Under the pieces are notes generated by a model. That model was given only the letters and a program-made list of their open reading frames with translations, searched no databases and was not told the origin of the DNA. Positions 15,143-23,173 of a stretch of 64,000 nucleotides of DNA are shown here, piece by piece (position 1 is the first letter of the stretch; each line of letters opens with the position of its first letter). A program made the position numbers and the translations under genes. The stretch comes from Marinibacterium profundimaris (lineage in GTDB: Bacteria > Pseudomonadota > Alphaproteobacteria > Rhodobacterales > Rhodobacteraceae), in contig NZ_AQQR01000003.1 in NCBI RefSeq assembly GCF_002210095.1, positions 186,001-250,000 of the forward strand, given 5' to 3'.

Positions 15143-15751
15143 TCACGACCCGCTCAGTCTGAAAGCCTCGCCCTCGATCTCCATGAAGGCCCGGCCGATG
15201 GTGCCCACCGGGGCGTAGAAGACCGAGTTCTTCGCGCCCTCGAGGTCGGCGAAGAAATGGCCTGCCCAAGGGGCGATATGGCGGTTGAAGAATGTCTTCT
15301 GGTCCGACAGCGACGCCGCCGATCCGAAGCGGCCGACGATCATCGCGCCCATCATCTCCATCAGCGAGGCGATGTTGTCCTCGGGTTCGAACACGGTGTC
15401 CGACCGGGCAAGACCGCGCGCCGCCATGTCGCGGCGCAGGCTGGCGAGCGGTTTCTCGTTCAGGAACCCGGTCAGGTAATAGGAGGCATAGGGCAGCAGC
15501 TCGCCCCGGCCGAGGCCGATGAACAGCGCGTTGAACTCGCGCTCCACCGCCTGGGGCCGGGTGACATGGGCCAGCCGCGCTAGCGCGGCGATGCCCTGGC
15601 CAAGATCGCTGTTGTCGCCTTCAAGCCCGGCGGTCTGGTCAAGCAGCGTCTGGTCGGGCGGGGCCGAGAGCAGGACGCCGAGGTAATTGTAGAGATCCCC
15701 GCGCAGGCGGTCTTCGGTGGCGATCTTGGTGATTTCGGCGGCGGCGCTCAT
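15143..15751 (-). CDS. TorD/DmsD-family molecular chaperone for FDH
   Basis: A 202-residue, all-helical cytoplasmic protein of the TorD-like redox-enzyme maturation family. The pattern 'RGDLYNYLGVLLSAPPD', 'EREFNALFIGLGRGELLPYASYYLTGFLNEKPLASLR' and 'PEDNIASLMEMMGAMI' is the family signature. Such chaperones hold the twin-arginine signal of the catalytic subunit until the pterin cofactor is inserted. It overlaps the DUF3306 gene upstream by 4 bases (ATGA) and precedes the small Tat protein and FdhA, which is the expected substrate. Confidence 0.9.
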   Translation of the reverse strand: MSAAAEITKIATEDRLRGDLYNYLGVLLSAPPDQTLLDQTAGLEGDNSDLGQGIAALARLAHVTRPQAVEREFNALFIGLGRGELLPYASYYLTGFLNEKPLASLRRDMAARGLARSDTVFEPEDNIASLMEMMGAMIVGRFGSAASLSDQKTFFNRHIAPWAGHFFADLEGAKNSVFYAPVGTIGRAFMEIEGEAFRLSGS

Positions 15752-16398
15752 GCGTGGCTTCCCGTCGTGGTGTCTGTGGTCTCTGCTGTGTCGTAGCGGA
15801 TGCGCATGCGGCGCGGCGGACGGGCGGTGCCGTCCTGGTCCGGCGCGGCCTCGGGTCCCTCGGCGGCTTGCGCGACCTGCTCGGAGGCGGCCGCTGGCGC
15901 GGCCGGGCGATCGGTGGCCGCTGACGCGGCGGGGGTATCGGTGGCCGCTGACGCGGCGGGCGCGCCGTCGGCCCCTGGTGCGGTGGGGACATCATTTGCC
16001 GGTGGCGCGGCGGCGACACTGGTCTCGGGCGCCGGAAAGCCGCGGCCGATCTCGTAGGCGGTCTTGAGGATCGGGCGGGTCATCTCGGGCGCGTTGAAAT
16101 CCTCGCCATAATCCACCAGCCCGTCGAGATTGGCGAGCACGGGGTTCAGACGCCACATCCGCCGCAGGGCACGGCTGCGCAGGCGCTCGGGCACCGCGCG
16201 GCCGAGGAACCGGCGCAGGTCGTCCGCGCTGTCGAGCGTGTCGGGATCGGGCAGGTCGAATTCTGCCAGCAGCTCCTCGTCGCTGCGCTCGGCCACGGCG
16301 GCGGCCTGTGCGGCGCGATCGGCCTCGCGGGTGGCCAGCGCCTCGGACCTGGCCTCTGCGGCGACCCCGGCTTTGCGGCGGGCCCAGAAATCGCTCAT
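15748..16398 (-). CDS. DUF3306 protein of the FDH operon
   Basis: A 216-residue cytoplasmic protein. The N-terminal two thirds ('MSDFWARRKAGVAAEARSE', 'DEELLAEFDLPDPDTLDSADDLRRFLGRAVPERLRSRALRRMWRLNPVLANLDGLVDYGEDFN') is the DUF3306 domain, found next to formate dehydrogenase genes. The C-terminal 75 residues are a low-complexity Ala/Pro/Thr tail containing a nine-residue repeat (PAASAATDT/R) encoded by a 27-base tandem repeat. The tail ends in a basic patch 'RPPRRMRIRYD'. It overlaps DUF3305 and TorD by 4 bases on each side. Biochemical function unknown; a role in FDH assembly is inferred from linkage. Confidence 0.88.
   Translation of the reverse strand: MSDFWARRKAGVAAEARSEALATREADRAAQAAAVAERSDEELLAEFDLPDPDTLDSADDLRRFLGRAVPERLRSRALRRMWRLNPVLANLDGLVDYGEDFNAPEMTRPILKTAYEIGRGFPAPETSVAAAPPANDVPTAPGADGAPAASAATDTPAASAATDRPAAPAAASEQVAQAAEGPEAAPDQDGTARPPRRMRIRYDTAETTDTTTGSHA
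15910..15960. repeat. 27-base tandem repeat inside the DUF3306 gene
   Basis: The 24-base unit beginning ATCGGTGGCCGCTGACG at 15910 recurs exactly at 15937, a 27-base period that keeps frame and encodes the PAASAATD repeat. Likely to vary in copy number between strains by slippage. Confidence 0.8.
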
Positions 16399-16961
16399 GA
16401 CAGGCGCCTCCGGCGGGCGGCGGCGGGCGAGCGATAGACATCGGCGGCCTGCGGGATGCGCGCGTCGCCCTTGCCGTCCTCGACCCTGTCGACCCGCGCC
16501 TTGTCGCGGCGTCGCTTCACGAAGGCCTGGTCCTGGTGGTACGCCTCGACAAAGCTTTGCACCCAGGCGGCAAGACCCGGCGGCATCGGCACCTTCTCGA
16601 CGATATCCTCGCCGTTGTCGCCGTAATCCTGCGCCTCGTAGGGCGAGGCGGTGACGCGCACCACGTTCAGAGGACGATCGCCCGACCCCTTGCGCAGGAT
16701 CACGAAAACACCGGGCACATCGGCGCCCAGACCGTGGACATAGGCCTCTGTCTCGGCACCGTGAAGCTCTAGGATCGGGGTGGCGGCGTGATACTCGACG
16801 ACCTCGCCCTCGCGGCGCAGCTCCTGCCAGTCCGCCGGGCGCGCGCCGGGCAGAACCGCCACCGCGCGCCAATCCCAGCGCGCCCAGCGGGTCACCCCCG
16901 GGCGTCGGCGCATCACCACGCCGACGGGCATGGAACGGTATGGTCTGTCGCTACGGATCAC
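16395..16961 (-). CDS. DUF3305 protein, first gene of the FDH operon
   Basis: A 188-residue cytoplasmic protein starting at GTG (16961), with GGAG nine bases upstream. 'MPVGVVMRRRPGVTRWARWDWRAVAVLPGA' and 'LELHGAETEAYVHGLGADVPGVFVILRKG' identify DUF3305, which co-occurs with DUF3306 and formate dehydrogenase. An alternative ATG lies 10 codons downstream ('MPVGVV'), but the GTG keeps the well-placed ribosome site. It is coupled to DUF3306 by an ATGA overlap. Function unknown, probably FDH maturation. The operon promoter should lie in the divergent region 16962-17323. Confidence 0.88.
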   Translation of the reverse strand: MIRSDRPYRSMPVGVVMRRRPGVTRWARWDWRAVAVLPGARPADWQELRREGEVVEYHAATPILELHGAETEAYVHGLGADVPGVFVILRKGSGDRPLNVVRVTASPYEAQDYGDNGEDIVEKVPMPPGLAAWVQSFVEAYHQDQAFVKRRRDKARVDRVEDGKGDARIPQAADVYRSPAAARRRRLS

Positions 16962-17323
16962 GTGGCTTGTCTCCTCGGCGCTCAGATTGAATCACCCGGC
17001 GCAGCACGCGAAAGGGCAAATCCGTATACGGCGGCATTCCGGGCCAAAACGGGTCATTTTGGGCAGGCCGGCGAAGGGGCTCTGCGGGTTGGGGACGTTT
17101 TGTCCATCTTGAGTGAAGTGCTCGGGAATTGAGGGCGGCGATGCCCGCGAATCAAGGGGTTAACGCATGCCCCTGCGGAACCCCGGCCCGGCCGCGTCCC
17201 GGGCCGGAAAACCGGTTGCTGCCGGATTGCAATCGTGTCTAGGCTCTCGGGCGCATTGGTCCGGCACCGGGTCAAACCGCGCAAAGCCACGCGCCAAAGG
17301 GCGCCGCAGCGATGGAGCCCATC
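16962..17323. promoter_or_regulatory. Divergent control region of the FDH operon and the polyferredoxin gene
   Basis: This 362-base region carries promoters in both directions. A perfect 9-bp hairpin (CCGGCCCGG at 17183-17191 with CCGGGCCGG at 17199-17207, 7-base loop) lies about 120 bases before the plus-strand gene, followed by AAAACC. I found no FNR-type TTGAT-N4-ATCAA site and no clear sigma54 -24/-12 pair. No small gene is visible. Confidence 0.5.
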
Positions 17324-19270
17324 ATGGTCAAGCAGTTGATAACATGTACATGTTCCGGCAGCCAAACCATCGATTCCGAGGGTCTGGCCGCCGCGTCGGG
17401 ATTGCAGGTGGCACCGCCCTGTGCCGCATTGTGCACCGCCGACATCGGCCGCGCGGCCCAGGCGCTGCAGGCGGAAGACGTCATGATCGCCTGTCAGCAG
17501 GAGGCCCGCGTCTTTGCCGATCTGGCCGAGGAGCTGGGGGTGGACCCCGCCCCGCTGGTCGACCTGCGCGACCGCGCCGGATGGACCGAAGACGATGCCC
17601 CGACCCTGCCGAAGATGGCCGCGCTGCTGGCCGAGGCGCGGATGGAGATCACGCCGGAACGGACCGTGGACATCGCGTCCGAGGGGCTGTGCCTGATCCT
17701 CGGGCCCGAAGAGGTGGCCCTGGAAGCGGCGGCGCAGCTGGCGGATCACCTGGGCGTGACCGTGCTGCTTCCCAGCGTCGAACACCTGCCGGAGGACCGC
17801 CGCTTCGACGTCACCGTGGGCCGGCTGCGCAAGGCCCAGGGCGCCCTGGGCGGGTTCTCTGTATCGCTGGACGCGGTGCAGGAGCTTGTGCCGGGCGGAC
17901 GCGGCGCATTCACGCTGTCGGCGCCGCGCGACGGGGGCACGGCGGAATGCGACATCATTCTGGACCTGACCGGGGGCACGCCGCTGTTCCCCGCCCATGA
18001 AAAGCGCGAGGGTTACCTGCGCGCCGATCCCGCCCATGCGCCGGCGGTTGCGGCGGCGGTGATGGCGGCCTCGCACCTTGTGGGCACCTTCGAAAAACCC
18101 CTGTACGTCCGGGCCGAGCCGTTGCTGTGCGCCCATTCACGGGCCGGGCAGACCGGCTGCACGCGCTGCCTGGATCTGTGCCCGACCGGCGCGATCCTGC
18201 CGGCCGGCGAGCACGTGAGCATCGACCCGATGATCTGCGCGGGCTGCGGCGCCTGTTCCTCGGCCTGCCCCTCGGGCGCGATCAGCTACGATGCGCCGCC
18301 GGTGGACGAGACGCTGCGCCGGGTGCAGCTGCTGGCGCAGAGCTACCTGGCCGCGGGCGGGCGCGATCCGCGGCTTTTGGTGGTAGATGCCCACGGGTCC
18401 GAGATGATCCGGCTGGCCGCGCGTTATGGCCGGGGCCTGCCGGCGGACGTGGTCCCGATGGAGATGGCGGCGATCGGCGCGTTTGGCCATGCCGAGGCGG
18501 TGGCCGCGCTCGCCGCTGGCTTCGCACGCGTCTCGCTTCTGCCGGGGCCCAGGGCCGAGGCCGACGCGCTGGCCGCCGAGGTGGCGCTGGCCGCCGCGAT
18601 CGGCGCCGGCCGGGTCGAGCTGCTGGATATCGCCGATCCCGACGCGCTGTCGGACCGGCTCTATGACACCACGCCCGAGCCCGTGACCCACCAGCCCGTC
18701 CGCCCTATCGGCACGCGGCGGCAGGTCACGCGTCAGGCCGCCCGGGCACTGCACGGCCCTGCCGAGACCCTGCCCCTGCCCGACGGCGCCCCCTATGGCG
18801 CCGTGCTGGTCGACACCGACGCCTGCACGCTGTGCCTGTCCTGCGTGTCGCTCTGCCCCTCCGGCGCCCTGGGCGACAACCCGGACCTGCCGCAGCTGCG
18901 CTTCCAGGAGGACGCCTGCCTGCAATGCGGCCTGTGTGCCAATGTCTGCCCCGAGGATGCGATCACCTACGAGCCGCGCCTGAACCTCGAGGACACGGCG
19001 CTGGACCAGGTGGTGCTGAACGAGGAAGAGCCCTTTGCCTGCATCGAATGCGGCGCGCTCTTCGGGGTGAAATCCACGGTAGAGCGGGTGACCGAGAAGC
19101 TGGCCGCCCACGCGATGTTCGCCGGCGGCGACAAGATCAAGCTGATCCAGATGTGCGACGACTGCCGGGTGAACGCGCAATACCACTCCGAGAACAATCC
19201 CTTCTCGGGGGTCGAGCGGCCCCGGGTGCGCACCACGGACGACTACCTCAGCAAGCGGCGGGATCATTGA
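17324..19270 (+). CDS. Large [4Fe-4S] polyferredoxin of the FDH cluster
   Basis: A 648-residue cytoplasmic iron-sulfur protein. The N-terminus 'KQLITCTCSGSQTID' and 'APPCAALCTAD' gives cysteines like those of HdrA-type proteins. A first ferredoxin pair ('GCTRCLDLCPTGAI', 'CAGCGACSSACPSGAI') sits near residues 285-330. A second pair ('CTLCLSCVSLCPSGAL', 'CLQCGLCANVCPEDAI') sits near 505-555, with a C-terminal 'CIECG' and 'CDDC'. I chose the ATG at 17324, with GGAG seven bases upstream, over the ATG at 17312. It is divergent from the FDH operon. Proteins like this are often found beside the FDH3 cluster. It could supply electrons or clusters for FDH maturation or connect cytoplasmic redox carriers. 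The role is inferred. Confidence 0.88.
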   Translation: MVKQLITCTCSGSQTIDSEGLAAASGLQVAPPCAALCTADIGRAAQALQAEDVMIACQQEARVFADLAEELGVDPAPLVDLRDRAGWTEDDAPTLPKMAALLAEARMEITPERTVDIASEGLCLILGPEEVALEAAAQLADHLGVTVLLPSVEHLPEDRRFDVTVGRLRKAQGALGGFSVSLDAVQELVPGGRGAFTLSAPRDGGTAECDIILDLTGGTPLFPAHEKREGYLRADPAHAPAVAAAVMAASHLVGTFEKPLYVRAEPLLCAHSRAGQTGCTRCLDLCPTGAILPAGEHVSIDPMICAGCGACSSACPSGAISYDAPPVDETLRRVQLLAQSYLAAGGRDPRLLVVDAHGSEMIRLAARYGRGLPADVVPMEMAAIGAFGHAEAVAALAAGFARVSLLPGPRAEADALAAEVALAAAIGAGRVELLDIADPDALSDRLYDTTPEPVTHQPVRPIGTRRQVTRQAARALHGPAETLPLPDGAPYGAVLVDTDACTLCLSCVSLCPSGALGDNPDLPQLRFQEDACLQCGLCANVCPEDAITYEPRLNLEDTALDQVVLNEEEPFACIECGALFGVKSTVERVTEKLAAHAMFAGGDKIKLIQMCDDCRVNAQYHSENNPFSGVERPRVRTTDDYLSKRRDH

Positions 19271-19332
19271 CCGCCGCCCTGCCCCCATGCCCTCGCCCTG
19301 CCGTACCCGCACCGCACCCGGTTCGCGCCGGC

Positions 19333-20082
19333 TCAGAACTCCTGCGCGCGGATCGGCGCGCCCAGGTCGGCGGGGCGCAGCCGCGCGACATAGGCCATCA
19401 CGGCCTCCAGCTCCTCGATGGTCATGTCCACCGGGGCGATGGGCGACGGGCGGTCGATGGGAAACGGCGCCGTCACCTCGGCGATCCGGGTGAATGCCGG
19501 ATGCGGGTTGAGCACGTAGAAGGCACCGAAGCGTTCCTCCCAATCGGCGAAGGCGCGCAGGACGGAAAAGGACGGCGTGGAGCCGATGCCTTTCTTCCGG
19601 CCCGCGTCCTCCACCGCGTGGCAGCGCGCGCAGGCGCGGCGCGAGACCTCGAGCCCCAACACGGCATCGCCGTCGATCACCACCTCGGCCACCTCTTCCT
19701 CGGTCTCGGGCGGCGGATCGAACAGCGGCGTGCCCTCGGGCGCATAGGCCAGCAGCGTGCGCTGCCCGATCTCGGAGCGCAGCCAATCCGCGAAACGTTC
19801 GGCGTTCTCACCGCCCCCCGGACGCGCCAGGCGCCATGTTGCGCCCGCGCCGCGGAACAGCGCGCGCCCATCGTCGCCCAGCACCACCTGGGCCGCGCCG
19901 GGATCCTCGACCAGCTCGACCCGCACCTGCGTCTTGAGAGAGAAGCGCGGCAGTACATATTGAAAGACACCGGTCTCGACCAACACGGGCGGCGCATACA
20001 GCCGCACGGGGCCGTCTCCGGCACGGACCGGCATCGCGGCCAGGCAAAACGCGATCGCTGTTATCGAACGCCGGAGTTTCAT
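19333..20082 (-). CDS. Periplasmic monohaem cytochrome c with TupA-like N-terminal segment
   Basis: A 249-residue exported protein. A signal peptide ('MKLRRSITAIAFCLAAMPVRAG') is followed by about 110 residues whose pattern is that of the ends of a tungstate/molybdate-type binding protein with the middle missing: 'VRLYAPPVLVETGVFQYVLPRFSLKTQVRVELVED', then 'ENAERFADWLRSEIGQRTLLAY'. A cytochrome c domain with 'CARCH' (151-155) and an 'AVMAYVARLRP' C-terminal helix completes it. It is convergent with the polyferredoxin and divergent from DUF6494. The haem motif and signal are certain, and the kinship of the front end with TupA is my reading of the pattern. It could pass electrons from FDH or respond to oxyanions. 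Confidence 0.82.
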   Translation of the reverse strand: MKLRRSITAIAFCLAAMPVRAGDGPVRLYAPPVLVETGVFQYVLPRFSLKTQVRVELVEDPGAAQVVLGDDGRALFRGAGATWRLARPGGGENAERFADWLRSEIGQRTLLAYAPEGTPLFDPPPETEEEVAEVVIDGDAVLGLEVSRRACARCHAVEDAGRKKGIGSTPSFSVLRAFADWEERFGAFYVLNPHPAFTRIAEVTAPFPIDRPSPIAPVDMTIEELEAVMAYVARLRPADLGAPIRAQEF

Positions 20083-20168
20083 GTAACGAGCCTAGGACCG
20101 GGGCGAGGCGCCGGTCAACAGGCTGAGATCAACGGCACACCAGCCGACACCCGAGAGGAGACGAGACA

Positions 20169-20357
20169 ATGAGCGACCCCTTCAACATGTCCATGCGGAA
20201 ATATCTCAAGCAGGTCGGCGTGACCTCGCAGCAGGCGATCGAGGAGGCCATGCGCGAGAAGGGCGAGGCCGGCAAGACCTACGCGGTGAAGACGGTGATC
20301 ACCATCGAGGAGCTGGACCTGACCCACGAGGTCACCGGCAAGATCGAGGGAGAATAA
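20169..20357 (+). CDS. DUF6494 small protein
   Basis: A 62-residue cytoplasmic protein: 'MSDPFNMSMRKYLKQVGVTSQQAIEEAMRE...TYAVKTVITIEELDLTHEVTGKIEGE'. It matches the DUF6494 family known to me as a companion of FDH-linked genes. An excellent ribosome site (GAGGAGAC) precedes the ATG. It starts a tight plus-strand operon with the Mrp gene (4 bases downstream), the ligase-like gene and DUF6505. No catalytic residues are evident. Function unknown. Confidence 0.85.
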   Translation: MSDPFNMSMRKYLKQVGVTSQQAIEEAMREKGEAGKTYAVKTVITIEELDLTHEVTGKIEGE

Positions 20358-20361
20358 CCGC

Positions 20362-21414
20362 ATGCGCGAGGCCATTCTCGCCGCCCTGAAGACCATCGAG
20401 GATCCGGCCGGCGGCGGTGACATCGTCGCCACCGGGGTGGTGCGCGCGCTGACCGTGTCGGCCGAGGGCGCGGTGCGCTTCGTGCTGGACGTGCCCGCCG
20501 GCCGGGCCGAGGCCTACAAGCCGGTGAAATCCGCGGCCGAGGCGAAGATCGCCGGGGTCGAGGGCGCCGGCCCGGTCTCTGTGGTGATGACGGCCGCCAC
20601 CCCGCCGCCGCCGGATCTCAAACCGCAAAAGCCCGAACCGAAGGGGCCCGAGCGGATCCCCGGGATCGCGCATATCATCGCCGTGGCCTCCGGCAAGGGC
20701 GGCGTGGGCAAGTCCACCGTGGCCTCCAACCTCGCCTGCGCGCTGGCACAGAGGGGGCGCCGCGTCGGGCTGCTGGATGCCGATGTCTACGGGCCGTCGC
20801 AGCCGCGCATGCTGGGCGTGTCGGGCCGTCCGGCCTCGCCCGATGGCAAGACGATCCTGCCGCTGCGCAACCACGGCGTCACGATGATGTCGCTGGGCCT
20901 GATGACCAACGACGATCAGGCGGTGGTCTGGCGCGGCCCGATGCTGATGGGCGCGTTGCAGCAGATGCTGAGCCAGGTGCAATGGGGCGCGCTCGACGTG
21001 CTGCTGGTGGATCTGCCGCCGGGGACCGGCGACGTGCAGATGACCCTGGCGCAGAAGGCGCATGTGGACGGGGCGGTCATCGTCTCGACCCCGCAGGACG
21101 TCGCCCTACTGGACGCGCGCAAGGGCATCGACATGTTCAAGCAGCTGAACGTGCCCATCCTCGGCATGATCGAGAACATGTCGACCCATATCTGCACGAA
21201 CTGCGGCCACGAGGAACATGTCTTCGGCCATGGCGGCGTGGCCTCCGAGGCCGCCAAGCTCGGCGTGCCGCTGCTGGCCGAGATCCCGCTGGACCTGCAG
21301 ATCCGCCTCGCCTCGGACGGGGGCGCGCCGATCGTCGTGTCGGACCCCGACAGCGCCCGCGCGGCCGCCTTCGGCACCGTCGCCGACGCATTGGTCGAGG
21401 CCGGCGTGGCATGA
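20362..21414 (+). CDS. mrp: Mrp/ApbC-type iron-sulfur carrier ATPase
   Basis: A 350-residue P-loop ATPase. An N-terminal MIP18-like domain (about 1-85) leads, through a Pro-rich linker, to the ATPase. That domain has a deviant Walker A 'SGKGGVGKS', 'LLDADVYGPSQPRMLG', 'VDLPPGTGDVQMTLAQ' and the C-terminal cluster-binding 'CTNC' of 'STHICTNCGHEEHVFG'. Mrp proteins bind a [4Fe-4S] cluster between subunits and deliver it to apo-proteins. Placement in an FDH-linked operon suggests service to FDH or the polyferredoxin, though Mrp usually has general targets. The stop overlaps the next start (ATGA). Confidence 0.94.
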   Translation: MREAILAALKTIEDPAGGGDIVATGVVRALTVSAEGAVRFVLDVPAGRAEAYKPVKSAAEAKIAGVEGAGPVSVVMTAATPPPPDLKPQKPEPKGPERIPGIAHIIAVASGKGGVGKSTVASNLACALAQRGRRVGLLDADVYGPSQPRMLGVSGRPASPDGKTILPLRNHGVTMMSLGLMTNDDQAVVWRGPMLMGALQQMLSQVQWGALDVLLVDLPPGTGDVQMTLAQKAHVDGAVIVSTPQDVALLDARKGIDMFKQLNVPILGMIENMSTHICTNCGHEEHVFGHGGVASEAAKLGVPLLAEIPLDLQIRLASDGGAPIVVSDPDSARAAAFGTVADALVEAGVA

Positions 21415-22109
21415 CCCTGACGCTGCCGCCCCTGCTGTGGGAGACCGAAGTCTCCTCCGACCCGGCCGGGGCCGCGCGCGAGAAGGCGCGGGCTGGCTGC
21501 GATGCCGGCCTGCTGTGCTGGCGCGTGACCGACGAGACGGCCGAGGCCGCGCTTGTGCTGGCGCCCGAGGTGCCCCTGGGAGCGGCGATGGTGATGCTGC
21601 CGCTCTGCGGCGTGGGACTGCAGAACGCGCTTGGCGCGCTGGCCCCGCCAGAGGTCGCCGTGCACCTCGGCTGGGACGGCGCGCTCTACGTCAATGGCGG
21701 GCGCTGCGGCGGGCTTTCCGCCTCGGCGCCCGCCGACGACCCCGCCGCCCTGCCCGGCTGGCTCGTCATCGCGCTGTCCCTGCGCCTGCGCCTCGACCTG
21801 GACGCGCCGGGCGAGGCCCCGGACGAGACCGCGCTGTCCGAGGAAGGCTGCGGCGAGATCTCCGCCACGCTCCTGCTGGAGGCCTGGGCCCGTCACACGC
21901 TGGTCTGGCTGCAGCGCTGGGAAGAGGACGGCGCCGCGCCGCTGCACGCCGAATGGTCGGGCCTTGTCCACGGTATCGGCACCGAAATCCGCCAGGGCCC
22001 GCACGAGGGCCATTTCCTGGGCACCGACGACAGCTTCGGCATGCTGCTGCGCGACACCCGGACAACTCACCTGATCCCGCTCACGACGCTTCTGGAGACC
22101 CGCCCATGA
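21411..22109 (+). CDS. Biotin/lipoate ligase-like protein
   Basis: A 232-residue protein similar in pattern to the biotin/lipoate-protein ligase family found beside Mrp and FDH genes in alphaproteobacteria ('PLLWETEVSSDPAGAAREKARAGCDAGLLCW', 'LPGWLVIALSLRL', 'TLVWLQRWEEDGAAPLHAEWSGLVHGIGTEI', 'GTDDSFGMLLRD'). The usual biotin-ligase motif GRGRRGR is absent, so the acyl-adenylate site is doubtful. It may have become a scaffold or cofactor-handling protein. It overlaps Mrp upstream and DUF6505 downstream, 4 bases each, so stoichiometric production is likely. Substrate unknown. Confidence 0.8.
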   Translation: MTLTLPPLLWETEVSSDPAGAAREKARAGCDAGLLCWRVTDETAEAALVLAPEVPLGAAMVMLPLCGVGLQNALGALAPPEVAVHLGWDGALYVNGGRCGGLSASAPADDPAALPGWLVIALSLRLRLDLDAPGEAPDETALSEEGCGEISATLLLEAWARHTLVWLQRWEEDGAAPLHAEWSGLVHGIGTEIRQGPHEGHFLGTDDSFGMLLRDTRTTHLIPLTTLLETRP

Positions 22110-22585
22110 AACTCGCCCGCGCGACCCATTTCGACGAAAGCGACACCCGCGTCTTCGCCTCTTCGGCCCGCACCGGGGAATGGTGTATCTCTGGCGGGTT
22201 CGAGTTTTCGGACTGGAGCGAGGGCGACCTGGTCGGCAAGGCGCGCCAGGCCTTCGCCAACGGCTGGTTCGGGCTGGAAACCGGCGGACGCGTGACCTTC
22301 GTCGCCGTGGCGGCGGTGGAACCGGCCGAGGCCGAGCGCCTGACCGACCAGCTGGCCGCGCATTTCGTCACCTATTACGGCGCCCCCTCGGTCGAGGCCG
22401 CCCGCCCCGTCGCGGCCGAAGAGATCGCGCAGATGGCCGATCTGTGCGAAGATCACGACGACAACACGCTGCTGACCGTCTCGCGCGAGCTGACAGGCGC
22501 CGGCGTGCGCGAGGCCTACCGCGTGATCGAGGTGCGCGAGGCCGACCTGGGCCAGTTCGCGGTCCACGGCTCCGCCGACGAGTGA
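22106..22585 (+). CDS. DUF6505 protein
   Basis: A 159-residue cytoplasmic protein ('MKLARATHFDESDTRVFASSARTGEWCISGGFEFSDWSEGDLVGKARQAFANGWFGLE...'). I associate it with DUF6505, a family linked to FDH accessory genes. The true start is the ATG at 22106 that overlaps the upstream stop as ATGA; the longer in-frame extension is shadow. Residues 95-125 contain an acidic cluster ('DLCEDHDDNTL'). No catalytic motif seen. It ends the DUF6494-mrp-ligase-DUF6505 operon. Confidence 0.82.
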   Translation: MKLARATHFDESDTRVFASSARTGEWCISGGFEFSDWSEGDLVGKARQAFANGWFGLETGGRVTFVAVAAVEPAEAERLTDQLAAHFVTYYGAPSVEAARPVAAEEIAQMADLCEDHDDNTLLTVSRELTGAGVREAYRVIEVREADLGQFAVHGSADE

Positions 22586-22786
22586 TCCCCCTGAGATTGC
22601 AAGGCGCGCCAGCAAGGGCGCGACGAGCCCCCCCGTGGCGGCGCGATAGATAACCATTCCGACAATCAAACCGCGCCTTTTTCCATTTTCCATACGCGAT
22701 CATTCCATGTCACTCTGAGCTCACCCGCCGCCCGGCCCCTTGCACGTGGGGCACGTGCGGCGGCCCCACGAGGAGGAGACATCCCA

Positions 22787-23173
22787 ATGTCCGACCGTTA
22801 CGCCACGGGCATGTCCGTGCGCCGCTCTGTGCTGGGCGATGCGCATGTGGACCGGGCCGAGGCGCAGAAATCCGAGTTTGACCGCCCCTTCCAGGAGCTC
22901 ATCACCGAGGGCGCCTGGGGCACGGTCTGGGCCGGCGACCGGATCACGCCGCGCGAACGCTCCATGCTGACCCTGGCGCTGCTCGCCGCGACCGGCAATT
23001 TCGAGGAAATCCCGATGCATGTCCGCGCCACCGCCAACACCGGCGCCAGCAAGGACGACATCATCGAGGCCTTCCTGCACGTGGCCATCTACGCCGGCGT
23101 GCCCAGGGCCAACCACGCGATCAAGCTGGCCAAGCAGGTGCTCGACGAGATGGAGGAACCCGCCGATGACTGA
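22787..23173 (+). CDS. pcaC: 4-carboxymuconolactone decarboxylase
   Basis: A 128-residue CMD-family enzyme that decarboxylates 4-carboxymuconolactone to 3-oxoadipate enol-lactone in the protocatechuate branch of the beta-ketoadipate pathway. The signature 'SEFDRPFQELITEGAWGTVWAGDRITPRERSMLTLALLAATGNFEEIPMHVRATANTGAS' matches PcaC throughout, including the conserved Glu and His of the helical core. Length is normal. It is the first gene of a pcaCHG run, with an AGGAGGAG ribosome site. The usual neighbours pcaQ, pcaD and pcaB are absent from the window. The stop overlaps pcaH by 8 bases. Confidence 0.94.
   Translation: MSDRYATGMSVRRSVLGDAHVDRAEAQKSEFDRPFQELITEGAWGTVWAGDRITPRERSMLTLALLAATGNFEEIPMHVRATANTGASKDDIIEAFLHVAIYAGVPRANHAIKLAKQVLDEMEEPADD

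Noticed and set aside
17341-17354. Perfect 14-bp palindrome AACATGTACATGTT
   Set aside because: It lies inside the coding sequence a few codons after the start of the polyferredoxin gene and encodes its conserved ITCTC region; I see no second copy. Probably chance.
22640-22665. Possible PcaQ box upstream of pcaC
   Set aside because: Only the left half (ATAACC) is present. The expected GGTTA right half is missing and no regulator gene adjoins.
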